Assembly: GCA_013054445.1 (NCBI GenBank)
Contig: JAAMPI010000402.1
Span: 1 to 39,075, forward strand
Origin: Cudoniella acicularis
Lineage: Eukaryota; Ascomycota; Leotiomycetes; Helotiales; Helotiaceae
Length of the DNA stretch: 39,075 nucleotides
Direction of reading: 5' to 3'
This document shows positions 10,891 through 22,379 of the stretch, in pieces. The position numbers and the translations under genes are program-made. Numbering within the stretch: position 1 is the stretch's first letter; each line of letters opens with the position of its first letter. The notes under the pieces were generated by a model that had not been told where the DNA came from, did no database searches, and worked only from the letters and a program-made list of their open reading frames with translations.

Positions 10891-12093
10891 CTCGGAGCTA
10901 AGGTATTGGTGGCAGATGAAAATCCAAAAATACTAATAGAGCCAGAATCAGCTGCGATGCACAGACAAGAATAAAGGCAAAGATGCTCGTGGGCAAAAGT
11001 TATAGCCTGGAGATACACAGCTGAAGCGAATCAAAATCTCAAAATGTCTCAGCACTGCCAAAACGCTTACCTTTCTCGTCTTCGTTAAGTGACTTAGGTC
11101 TCAACCAAATAAAACTTTCATTGAAAAGTGTTGCGTTTTGGCGTGGCGGCAAAAACAAAGTATTTAATGCTAGGAGGGAGAGTTTTGGAAATTATTTGAG
11201 TCATTCGCCGAGACGAAGTCGAGTCAACTTTTCCAAGCGGCGCAAGCGCGCTTCATTTCACGCGTCGCATTCATGAAAGCTATTTAAAGGAAAGAGCGGG
11301 GCCGCGGGGCTCAGCCGAGTTGTTGGACGCTGCGTTCGATTGGAAGCTCCATTTTTTATTTAGCTTTGTTTAGGAAGTTGAAGGTGCTGCGCCTTTTTTA
11401 TGCAGCCACTCGGTGTTCAAGAAAGGCTGCCTGATCGAAAACTTCGTGCAATTAATCTGCCCATTATGCTTAAATTATTTTATATAAACAATTGTTAGTG
11501 TGGGAAGTGAAACTTACGGAGAGAGGCATGTTTTTATCTCATAATGTGTATCCTTTCCTCTCATAACCCCTCTTCTCGATGCCATTTTCAATCACGTGAT
11601 GACGCAAAACAACACCGTCAACAGGCCAACGCCAAATGATTTTAGACTACTCTAGAGAATAAGTCTTAAGATATATCAGGCCTCTCATGAATCTAATAGA
11701 CAACTATCTCAAAAATATGAAGTTTCAACCAGTAATTATTTATTTAGTTTAAAGTGTTCTTTACCGTCTTGTTAAAAAACTAATTACAGTAGGTGAGACA
11801 GGAATTCTTTGTAGATCTACCCGTATTTAAATAATTTCGAAGAATTTCTACTAAAATTTATACAGCCACATTACAAATATATATATTTAGTAGAGTCTCA
11901 CCAGCAGTGAGAGGATACCAGTGAAGAGGAATAAACATTAGCTTTAGTTTTAACTTTAATCTTATTTCCCCAAGAATCCCAAGGGGATCATATCCTTCAA
12001 GCTACATAACAAACCCCTAATGGTAGGAAACCGCCTTTTAACTATAGTCCAATGCTGATCTGACCACCCACCAAGGACTTGCATACACCATGC
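10891..12093. other. Intergenic region between LITAF and RING genes
   Basis: No coding region is supported. The first 450 bases are the likely promoter of the LITAF gene. The half nearer the RING gene is AT-rich, and no repeat was recognised. Confidence 0.4.
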
Positions 12094-12863
12094 TCAACGT
12101 GACAGTAAAGCTGGTCTAGGAAACTCTGGCAAACGGGAACCTGACACGAGGACTTGTAAGGGTTTTCTGCTGCAATTTTTGAGATAATTAGAACATAATT
12201 CTTCAACACGCTCTTGAAGAGTCGAAGAACCTTTCAACGGACGATAACTTACCATAATGGACACGTGCCATCCAGATCCAAGAGCCATGGATCGATACAG
12301 TGTCTGTGGTAGATATGACCACAAGGCAGTATCCGTACATTTTCGCCCTCCACGAAATTTTCTGTGCAGATAGCACAACTGGGGCTGTCAAAGTGCGAGC
12401 CAGATTGACCTGCGTTCTGCTGCTTCTGCAAGACTCCTTCCTCACGTCGACTCCTAAGTTTGTCTTGTGTCCTGTGGGAGTCGTCACTCGTTTCCGCCTT
12501 GTTGATTGCCGCTCTTCCCGCCTGTGCGATCCATTGTTTCCCTCTACTCATCTTCGATCGGAGTTGTTTTCGTGGCGGATGCGAAGTCCTAGTCGAGTCC
12601 TTCGGTAGTAGTTTTGCACTGTATCTCATGACCGGTACTGATTCAAGGAGATAGGCATTTCCCATCCTTGTTTGGCAGCGCTCCTCCTCAAGTCTTCGCT
12701 GGCTTCTTAAATTTACAGGAGCGCGAGAAATGACCTGTTGCTGCACTCGATTCGTGAACCATGCAACAACAATGATAATTAGAATCAAGAGCACAAGAAT
12801 AGCCATCGAGATCGTTAATCTGCTGCTGGTGTTATCTCGATTATCGGGTTGAGCAGGGGCCAT
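12094..12863 (-). CDS. Transmembrane RING-H2 E3 ubiquitin ligase, 228 aa
   Basis: Two exons, 12863-12253 and 12169-12094, around an 83-base intron (donor GTAAGT, acceptor TTGCAG). The splice is needed: the unspliced frame stops at CPLW, while the spliced product gives CPLC and completes the ring. One membrane helix lies at about residues 17-36 (MAILVLLILIIIVVAW), followed by a basic, low-complexity cytosolic linker. The RING-H2 (C3H2C3) ligands are Cys163, Cys166, Cys181, His183, His186, Cys189, Cys201 and Cys204, with the family's DPWL between the zinc sites. This matches single-pass ATL-like E3 enzymes that ubiquitinate membrane cargo with an E2. There is no protease-associated domain. The gene is intact, and shares strand with LITAF 1.2 kb away. 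Confidence 0.9.
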
Positions 12864-13855
12864 GACCGAGGGGAAAGTAGGCGATTGAAAACAGTATAGA
12901 CAGCGAGAATGATAGTTTTTTCGTTCTTACTCGAAAATTGAAATTAGAATCTCAGCACTCGAATTGCTACCATTCTTCGCACCTATTTATTATATGCGAG
13001 TGATGCAAGGCTTTGTACGCGTTCCTGTCCTTTCCCCGCATATCAAATCTACAGCAATCAGATAAGTGAGGATTCATCGCTCGGTGAGAAACCAGATTGG
13101 AGCAGGCTAAAATGCCTCAAGTGACGAGTCGACCGTTGATACCTCTGAAAGATTTGGGATATGTGCGATTCACTCTCTACAAGGAATTTACACGTGCTCA
13201 GATAAATTGTCAGTACCGTCTGGGACTCCAACAATGGGATCGTGATCGCATACTTTCGATTTATTTCGCCATCGAGCGGGGGTCGCGATGCGTCTATCCA
13301 AAATTTAATGATATTCTCCAGACACACCCATCCGTATAGATATAAAGAAAAGAGATCAATCAGACCTCCGACTGGTCCGTGCATATGAGCGCTTATATAC
13401 ATGCACGGAAGGGGTGTCATGAGTAGGCGGGTTTTGTTAACGAAACTCTGGCGCTCAGACCCTGGCCATGGACGTCTTGCATGATCACGATGAGGTATTT
13501 AAGCCTGCTCCAGTCTGGATGCTAGGATTTCATTGTCTGCATTTACATCACATAATTGTTATCTAAGAGGCACCCATGGTGAAGGTTTAGCTTCAAGTGT
13601 AGCCGTTTTCCCTAGATATCTGTTTGTCAAAGCTTCCGGATGGGGGAATCCGAGGCTCTCTGCGTGGAAATGGCCAACGGAATGGGCCCGAATAGGGCTT
13701 CAGTTACTATCGTCATCCCTCGCGGTTGAGCTGAAGAAAAGATAAAAAGGGCTCTCCTGGCATGGCTTATTTCGTCTTCATTTCGGTTGTGAGCGATCTT
13801 TGGCGTACAACAATTGCATTCTACGATCCGCGAGCTCTTTTCTTGCTTTCCGAAC
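12864..13855. other. Divergent intergenic region between RING E3 and P-type ATPase
   Basis: The two flanking genes are transcribed away from each other, so this roughly 1-kb stretch should hold both promoters. A 75-codon plus-strand frame (13112-13339) was seen but has no support. No other element was recognised. Confidence 0.5.
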
Positions 13856-16800
13856 ATGTCTCCTATTTCCCCGGAAGCACCCAAGGTCAAAACCAACGAT
13901 ACTACCCAACCGGCTGATATCGAAGCTCAGGGTCCTTCCGCTCATCACCATATAACCTTCGAACCAGACAATTCTCGCGGACGGAACCACTATGATAGCG
14001 CCGCCAGACGCCGCTCCTCCAGTCGCGACTCGATCTCCAGCGTCCGCAGTAGAGCGCGATCCACCACTGGTGTGCCAATCGAGTTCCGCTCCCTGTCCTT
14101 CCAGGTTGGCGAATCTCAAGCCGAAAATGAGAAGACACATCGCGGAAAGGTTGAAGAGGATGCGAAGAATGATGACAAAGATTATTTTGCGAAGCTCGAT
14201 TTCCACCTCCTCGAAGGGTCACAGGTCTGCAAAGAGCTCAATGTCAACCCAGAGAACGGACTTTCCACATCTGAGGCAACCCTTCGCCTCTCTCGTGATG
14301 GCCCGAATACGTTCCCCGGCCGCCGTGAGAATTATTTGAAGAAAGTTTTCTTCTATATATTCGGTGGATTCTGCTCTGTGCTATGGATCGGAGTCATTAT
14401 CTTTTTCATCTGCTGGCAACCCCTGTACGTATAACCAGCTCTTTAATTCTTCAAATTTCATTCCAGATTTCCAAAGACATGTTTCTGTCTTCAAGGTGAT
14501 TTTATGCCCCTCAGACACTTCAGGGCAGAAGTTAAGCTCTATTTACTCTTGAAACAGACCGGAATGAAATTATGCTGACTTCCCAGAAATTTAGAGGCGA
14601 CCCCAATCCAGCTGCCTACAATCTTGGACTTGCTATCCTCGTACTTATTGTCATCTTCCTCCAGGCCGCATTCTCTGCATTCCAAGACTGGTCGACCGCT
14701 CGGACAATGAAATCAATTTTGAACCTCCTCCCCGCAGAAACGCTCGCTGTTCGTGACGGAGAACCACGTAAGGTTGGTTCAGTCGACCTTGTCGTTGGAG
14801 ATATTGTCAAAGTCGTAATTGGCAACAAGGTTCCAGCGGACTTACGCATTCTCAGCACCTCTGGTGATGTCCGTTTCGACCGCTCCATGCTCACTGGAGA
14901 GTCAGAAGAGGTCGAAGGCAACATCAAAATGACGGACAAGAACTTCCTCGAGACGCGCAACATCGCGTTGATGGGAACCATGGTGACTAACGGAAGTGCT
15001 ACTGGTATCGTCATCTTGACTGGTGGCGACAGTGTCATGGGTCGCATTGCAAAAGCCACAGCATCGATCAAGGACGTACCTACCCACATTCAGCGCGAAA
15101 TCACCCGTTTCGTGAGGATCATAGTGAGCCTCACTATCATCCTTGCCCTCCTTATTCTTCTCACCTGGGTTGGCTGGCTGCGTGTTGATCATTTTGCCTA
15201 CATGAATGTCATCGCAATGCTTAACAATGTCATGGGATGTGTCGTGGCCTTCATCCCAGAAGGCATGCCAGTAGCTGTTGCGCTTACCCTTATGGTTGTT
15301 GCTAGGCGAATGCGAAGCAACAATATTCTACCAAAGGGCTTGTCGACGGTAGAAACTCTTGGCTGTGTCAATGTTCTCTGCTCTGATAAGACGGGCACTT
15401 TGACTGAGAACAAAATGGTCGTTAGTACTGTTTGTTTTGTTGACAAACGCATGCCTGTTGATGAAGCTTTGTGTACACTTTCTGTGGACCCACCTCAATC
15501 ACTATCCCTCGATAATCTTCATCGCGCTTCAGTCCTTTGCAATGATGCTACTTTCGACGTTCTATCTTTGGATCGGCCTGTCCTGGAACGCGACATCCAA
15601 GGCAATGCTACTGACGGCGCAACTCTGAAATTTGCAGAATTAGCCCGTGGAGGAGTTGGCAAAACGATTAAAGATGCACACCCAAGGGTGTTCCAAATTC
15701 CTTTCAACTCAAAGAACAAGTGGATGCTCACTCTCCACAAGAGCACAAGCGACTCTGCAAGCCCTGCTGTTGAGTCTTCTGAAAACACGTCTGAATTTCT
15801 CATGCTGGTCAAGGGGGCCCCGGATGTCCTACAACCACACTGCACCACATATTGGTCATACACGAGCAACAGCATCCAACCATTCAACGCCGCAGCAAAG
15901 GCTCAATTTTCGGCACTTCAAGAAGCTCTTTCACGGAATGGAGAGCGCGTTATTTTGCTGTGTCAACGCTATGTCAATCCGCGGGAACGCCTAGGGTCTA
16001 ATGCCTTCGCGGACGAGGTCCAGGATACTGCCATGACAGATCTTACTATCATTGGTCTTCTTGGGATCACTGATCCACCCCGCAAAGAGACCGCCTCGAC
16101 CGTAGCAGCATGTCGTCGAGCTGGGATCCGTTTCTTCATGGTTACTGGAGACTTTGGCCTTACTGCAGCTGCCATTGCGCGCAATGTTGGCATTTTCACC
16201 AACCCTGGAGACCCGGACACAATTCAGGCTATAACAGAACGGAACGAGCTTGAGGATGCCACACTTGACTCGGAGAAAAAGGTCGTTCTGAGCCAATCTA
16301 CACAGACTAGCCTCTTGCTTGAAGGTCCAGCCATTTCAGATCTCACTGACGATTATTGGGACGTGGTCTGTGGTTATGAAGAAATCGTCTTCGCACGAAC
16401 GAGCCCAGAACAAAAGCTACGCATCGTCAAGGAGTTCAAATCTCGTGGAAACGTCGTGGCTGTCACAGGCGACGGTGTCAACGACGCGCCAGCACTCCGT
16501 GCAGCGGATGTTGGAGTCGCTGTTGTGACAGGCAGTGATGTGGCACTCGAAGCCGCCGATTTGGTCCTTCTCGACAAGTTTGATGCTATCATCGACGCTA
16601 TCCGACTCGGACGATTGGTCTTCCAGAACCTACAAAAGGTGATCAGCTACTTACTACCTGCGGGTTCCTGGTCTGAGATCTGGCCTGTGCTGATGAACGT
16701 CTTCTTTGGTGTTCCCCTACCTCTCTCATCCTTTCTCATGATCATGATCTGTGTCTTTACGGATCTTTTTCTCTCGCTTTCTCTCATAATGGAAAAAGAG

Positions 16801-17379
16801 GAGTTTGATTTGCTGGAGCTGCCACCCCGCAATCATAAAAAGGATCATTTGATCAATTTCAAGATCTATGCGCAGAGTTACCTCTTCATTGGCGTCATGG
16901 AGACAGTATGCGCTCATAGCATGTTCTTCCTCTACATGTACAAGCACGCCGGGATTCCTTTCAGTGCACTAGTCTTCGCCTTTGAGAACTACTCCGACGG
17001 CTTTTATGGGTATACCCAAGAGGAACTTATAAACTTCAATACCACGGGCCAGTGCGTCTACTTCGTTACCCTTGTCATCCTGCAATGGGGAAACATTCTC
17101 AGTATCCGCAACAAGCGCCTTTCTATCCTCCAGGCAGATCCAATTCGGAAAAAGCGACGGAACCCGTGGCTCCTGGCTGGGGCGGCAATCAGTCTGTCAA
17201 TTGCGGTCTTCGTGACGGAACAACCTGGAATCCAGACCATATTTGGCACTGCTAGCGTGCCGATTGAGTTCTGGCTTCTTCCTCTTCCTTTGGCCTTGGG
17301 AATACTCATGATGGACGAGATTAGGAAGTTGACAGTCAGGACATGGCCTAAGGGGCCAATTGCTAGAATTGCTTGGTAG
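13856..17379 (+). CDS. P-type cation ATPase, group IIC-like (Na+/K+-ATPase alpha-type), 1117 aa
   Basis: Exons 13856-14424 and 14595-17379; the 170-base intron (donor GTACGT, acceptor TTTAG) joins WQPL to GDPNPAAYNLGLA, a conserved junction in this family. The start ATG at 13856 opens a serine/arginine-rich cytosolic tail. Signatures: LTGES (289-293) in the actuator domain, PEGMP (411-415) in membrane helix 4, the phosphorylated Asp454 in DKTGTLT, and TGDGVNDAP around Asp816. The FLQAAFSAFQDWSTART stretch after helix 2 is typical of the Na,K/H,K-type subgroup. Helix 5 keeps a glutamate (GSWSEIW). In helix 6 the first acidic ligand position is Cys909 (CVFTD, Asp913 retained). About ten membrane segments, full length. 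Fungal IIC pumps have no known beta subunit; the ions moved cannot be told from sequence. Intact. Confidence 0.92.
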
Positions 17380-17928
17380 TGTGAGACAGATTTTCGCATG
17401 AGAAAACAAACTCCTTGCTTGGGAATCTCTGTAATGTAGTCAATTACAACAGCCATCATGTCAAATAAGCCTTTTTAATGAATATGATCTCGCTTCTCGC
17501 TCTTCCTTACCTGTAAATTGTCAAATCAAGACCCAGTGGGTTGATACCCTCCTCCGCTCCTGTGCTTACCCCCCTTGAGACACGAGGATCAATCTACCCC
17601 TTAGGAGGAGCTCAGGAGGAATTACCTCTTGTAATATTAAGTGAAGAAAAGGAGAAAGTCCTTTAATTCAAGCTGAGGAAAAGGACAGGTTACTATTATA
17701 AAAACTCGATAGACGCAATGGGGGGCTTACTCACTAAGAGAAAGTTGTGGGAGTGCGCAGGGAAATATATCTCACTGATTGTTCATAGATTCTTAGATAG
17801 TGTTCTTAATAGGTCGGCGATAAGCCAATGGATTCAAATCATGTAAACTAAATCCACAGACGTAAGATTTTCTTAAGTCTGGAATGTGGGTACCTCCTCA
17901 CACTTGGTCCAAAAACTCCTAAAAGAAA
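17380..17928. other. Convergent intergenic spacer
   Basis: It separates the tail of the ATPase gene from the tail of the minus-strand beta-lactamase pseudogene. No gene, repeat or RNA is recognised. Confidence 0.5.
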
Positions 17929-19575
17929 TTACAGCTTTGTGAACCTAGGTACGTTTGCATTTTCTCCTTTCCAAAAAACATCGGGCTTCGCGACTTGATC
18001 ATGAGCCCAGCTAAGACTACCATTCTTTCCGTCAATACCCACGAAAAAGTGCACTCTGTGCTGGGCTACGTTCAGAAGCGGAAGCATCCCACGACAAAAA
18101 AGTTCGTCTTCATGATTTGCGGGCCAGAATAACGTGCCTTGGTCGTAAGGCAGCAAATTTACGAACCTAGTCCCTTCGATTGCCATATCGAGACTATCAC
18201 AGCAGAAGGTGATGGAGATGGTCAGATTTCCTGTGGAGTTGACATGGCCACCTTCGTATGAAGTAAGTGGATGCGTCGGTTGAACTTTCGTCTTGCCTTA
18301 GCCAGCTGAGCTGCTAAATTTAGATAAGCCCCCAACGAGGCTTCTCTTGCTAGTTTTGATAAGCTAACAAGATTTGTACCTGGTTCTTCTCCAAGAAGTA
18401 CAGATAGCACGAGTTGCCCAATGAAATCTGTGGGGTCTGTCAAAACGAGAGAGCTTGCTAAAACAACAACCGCGCTCTCAGACGACGGGACAAGAAATAC
18501 GGTTGCAAGATAGCCTGGTAGATTTCCAGTGTGGTGGAATATCTCCAATCCCGGTGAATTGGCTCCTATTCTCGGCATTCCTTTGGCGCCTAGAAGCATG
18601 TTGTTCATACTAGCGACCCAAACTTTGCCTAGCAAAACTGTCTTATAAAGACCAAGGCAATAGCCTTGTTGGTGAAGAGAGGATTTTCCCACTGCGGTGA
18701 AAAGTGTAAATATTTTCTTGAGTTGTATAAAGACGGGTGCAGCAGTACTTGAAGCATTCAAATTTCGCTATTGTAAGCCAATGGCATGGCTTTGTAGAAG
18801 ATAAGAAGGTCGGAAATAGTGCTCTTTCCAGCTTTGCCTCCTCCGAGACCTCCAATTGTAGACCATCGGGACGAAGGGACTACTGCAGAACTGCTATCGT
18901 TGTATACGCTGTGTGGAAGCGCAACATTGTCTCCTTCAAACCGAGCGAAGGTTGTTCGTCCCAAGCTCAGAGGCTGGAAAATTCTTTCTTAAATAACATC
19001 ATTTAAGGTTTTCCCAGTAACCCTTTCCACGATGTCAGTTGTGATGAGGTAATTCCAACCCGAGTAGATGAATGCTTGGCAAAACGGTTCGATCGCCTCC
19101 ACACCGCAGCAGATAGAAACCACCTGTGTTTTGTCTCATGAGAAGTCGTCATTTTGCTGATTTCAATATGCCCATGCCCGACAAAGTCCGGTGCGATTTG
19201 AGAGCAAATCTATTAAAGTTGTCTTTTGACCAACATCATCGTTTCGACACTTGAATTCGGGAAGATATTCGTGAATTGGAGTATCCCAGCTTAATTTACC
19301 CTGTCAACGAGCATGGAAATTTTGCTGACGGTAAATGCTTTGGTGAGGGACGCAATGGAGTAGACGGTATCGTCATTGGGTAGTGATACTTCTCCTTCCG
19401 AATTACCTCGTTTCCCGAAGTGTGCCGTGTGAATAGTGCTTCCTCGATACAGGACGCCTAGATACAGGCCTAGAGTTCTACTCACGTCGACAAGATTGGA
19501 TATAATACCATGAAGACGGCGAAGTTTCTTTGCTAGGGGCAGTTGGTCGGCATTAGATATCGTGACTGGGCTCAT
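17929..19575 (-). pseudogene. Dead beta-lactamase-fold serine hydrolase (class C / PF00144 type)
   Basis: Family blocks follow in order on the minus strand from ATG 19575: VYSIASLTKAFT with the SxxK nucleophile motif (SLTK), LSWDTPIHEYLPEF, LLSNRTGL, FIYSGWNYLITTDIVERVTG (the YxN region, here with SGW), GGLGGGKAGKSTISDLLIFY, MPRIGANSPG, HHTGNLPGYLATVFLVP (third motif, HTG) and a C-terminal beta domain with NLLPYDQGTLFW. They lie in three different frames. Breaks occur near 19297-19304, near 18757-18765 and near 18280, each equivalent to loss of one base. In-frame stops occur at 19163-19165 (TGA), 19136-19138 (TGA) and 18989-18991 (TAA). No intron explains them. Relatives are secreted or cytosolic esterases/transesterases, some in secondary metabolism. 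No biosynthetic partners lie nearby. Confidence 0.85.
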
Positions 19576-21620
19576 AGGACAACTAGAGCTGGAGTGAGGC
19601 AACCCAAAAAGGAACAATCTCTTTTCTAACTTTTTGGGTTGTGTGCGCGTTGGGCGAGAGGGAAAGCTGGGCAAGGACTCCTGGGTTTTTGTCTATATGT
19701 ACAGTACATGCCAACATTGCCAAGCCGTTAGGGGGTTATGCTGACGGGCCTCGCCTAGGGTACGATGAGTTGTATGAACATGCGTGGTGTTTGTCACTGT
19801 TGGAATTCGTAATCAGAAAAACGGGGGGCTGGCAGGCTGCTCTCAATGCGGTCAGCTTCTTTAGCCTAATCGCCAATTTACGGATCTGCACAACCTGAAA
19901 TTATGTTAGTACAGCAGAGCAAGAAAATGAACCCGATAAATGTTGTATATACGACGCATTTTATTGGAGAAACATGAAAGTAGTGATTTTCTGGGAAAGT
20001 TGTCTCTCCTTTTACGGTAAATTATCATTTTAATTTAAACGTTTCCACTTTGATTTCAATTCGAATCTTTTCGCCCCATGGCATCGTCTACGAATGAAGA
20101 ATATCTCATTCCAAAAGTAGCATTGAACATACAACAATTGTTTTCACATAATTCATATCCAATAGAGATTGATGAAACGAAGTTTTAACCCACGATCGGA
20201 GTCAATTTGCTAATGCTAACTATTAAGCGAGGAAAAGGGGGCGGGGTCACTTGACTGATCACTCAACTAACATTTTGAAAAGATAAATAGCGCAAGGTGG
20301 ACAGGAATCGCAGTTCACAATGCACCTGCAGATTATGCAAGAGCAATCTCCTTCGCATTTCATCCATCTTTTTTCTATTCGGCAGCTTGTCCCCGCGTAC
20401 CCTCTCTTACCTAAATCTAACTTCGCAAAACAGCGTGAACTTTTCGTACATGCCGCCTCATTTTCTTCGAACCTCACAACTTATGTGCTCACCAAAAGCG
20501 ATGCCGAGACCGAGGCAGCTGGAGAAGGATAGTTGGGGCGGACAGGAAGGAAACTAGGCGAGGAGAACGCAAGGAAAGTTCTCAGCGCACACAACACCGC
20601 AGCATTGTGATTTTTTTGTATGTTCAACCATTTATAGCCAGAGTATATCCATTTTGAGGGGATCGATATTTATACCTGCAGATTGCCTTGAGTATTCGTA
20701 TTATCTTTGCTCACGGAATAATAGGGGTAGAATTGAGTACGTACAGTACTGTCAGAGATATTCCCGTCAAAATTCACTTAAGTCGCCAAACCTTCTTAAA
20801 TTTCTATAGCCCAAATTTCACTATAATTTAGCTAAGTCAATGGAACCCTTCCAGGAAAGGACTCCGATACCGCTCAAAGAGCCTCCGCATCGACTATAGA
20901 ATCTCGGCCACTACACCTAAGAATTCTTTTTAAACGCCCTGAATAATTAAACATAGGAAATATGTAGAGCCTGCCGTCCAGTTGTCAGAAAATATTAAGA
21001 CGCGGGACTGTGGAGGCTAACAAAGAGTTTGAATCTTAGTAAGGCTGTAAGAAGAAGGGTTTATAAAATTTTAAAATATAGTTCTTGGCCATAGCCCAGC
21101 AGGCTCAGAGTCAAGTGCTCGGGGTAATGAGTGGGAAGAGGTAATAAATGGGCTATTTTCATGACAACAGAAAAAAAAATAACAGCAACTCTTTTAAATC
21201 TGCTTACATTTATAAAACTCACTACTACAACAAAGCAAAGGCTAACGTTATCATAAATGTAAAAAGTCTTTTAGTCATCTTAAATTTTAAATAATTCCTT
21301 CTGTCAAAAGGTTCTCCTGTCATTGCCAGACATAAGTCTTGTTAGTGTTTGCAGATCCAGCTTATTGGTTAATTTGGTCTGAAGAATCACAGCTAGTTAC
21401 CTGATATAGAAAATTGAGAGGAGAGTGATTCTGATGTCTTTGTTACTTTGAGCAAGCTTCGACCTTGTTGAAAACTGGCTGCAGCACCTTTCTTACAATT
21501 TTGAGGTCGAGAATGGATCTCTCTTGCTGAGAAGGATATACTGTCTTGCCGTCAGGAACGTGACTTTTACCCACCCCTGCCGTGAAGAGAAAAGAAGAAT
21601 AAATAGCAAATATTAAAACT
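19576..21620. other. Gene desert, AT-rich
   Basis: About 2 kb with short frames only. Nothing with a domain, splice structure or signal peptide was recognised; base composition becomes strongly AT-rich after about 20.6 kb. Confidence 0.5.
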
Positions 21621-22171
21621 ACGGTTAAAGACTCGAGTGCCCTTATTATAATCTATTTTGGACTGCGATGCCCTACTATGCCCTAAAGGCCCTGAAGCAC
21701 ACTAAGTTAGGTCACGCTTTAGTATACTCTCCTAACCTACACTATTCGGACCTTACTGTCGTACCTTACTATCACCCGTTTATATTATAACTGTATTATC
21801 GTGATACAATTCGAGTATTAATTAATAATTAAGCCTGAGTTATTATATTCTATTAAATAGGGGAATATAACATACGAATTATCGCGAAGTCGTTAGGTGT
21901 GGCCTCTAAAACTCGTGATAGCCTTATTTTTATGTTATATAGCTTACCTAAACCACGAGTAGAACCAACCCTACGTAACCCTAAGAAGGCTATACAGTTA
22001 TATATATAGGCGCTTTAGGTCAGAAAAGTATTTATATAGTTATAATTTATTAAAAAAAAATACTTTCTTGTCTCTAAAATGCAGATAAGGTACTCGAGTC
22101 CAAAAACTGTTACAAAAAAAGGCACTCGAGTCAGAAAAAATATTAGCTAGGGCATTCGAGTCTTAAACCGT
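21621..22171. mobile_element. Degenerate TIR element, possible Tc1/pogo-type remnant
   Basis: The left end ACGGTTAAAGACTCGAGTGC (21621-21640, continuing CCT) is repeated inverted at 22149-22171 with two or three differences over 23 bases. Left and right ends abut T/A, compatible with a TA target site, but the TA cannot be cleanly separated from the repeat. Inside, one frame around 21860-22000 reads EYNIRIIAKSLGVASKT, like the helix-turn-helix of Tc1/pogo transposases, before a stop. No full transposase exists, so it is either a deletion derivative or a MITE. The class is inference. Confidence 0.6.
22088..22162. repeat. Three sub-terminal copies of a (G)GYACTCGAGTC motif
   Basis: Near-identical 12-13 base motifs lie at 22089-22100, 22121-22132 and 22150-22162, about 30 bases apart; the last is part of the right terminal repeat and an inverted copy sits in the left one (21631-21643). 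Arrays like this often serve as transposase binding sites. Confidence 0.65.
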
Positions 22172-22379
22172 TAAAACTAACCCTGCTAGAGTATTCTATG
22201 AAGCCAAAAAAAACCCGCAAAAATGCTACAGAGAAGTAATATATAATAAGACCCTCTCTCTGCCTTCTGCTCTTTACGAAAGCTCTTAGGGCACAATATT
22301 ATGGTCAAAAATACTCTGAAATAATGTTCAATACGGTATAAAATCTGATCACTTTAGCGTCTATAATAGCAAAATATCA

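Noticed and set aside
13112..13339. Plus-strand 75-codon frame in front of the ATPase gene
   Set aside because: It lies within the likely divergent promoter and shows no recognisable feature.
4660..19575. Secondary-metabolite gene cluster (transcription factor plus beta-lactamase-fold hydrolase)
   Set aside because: No polyketide synthase, peptide synthetase, terpene cyclase or tailoring enzyme is present, and both candidate members are broken.
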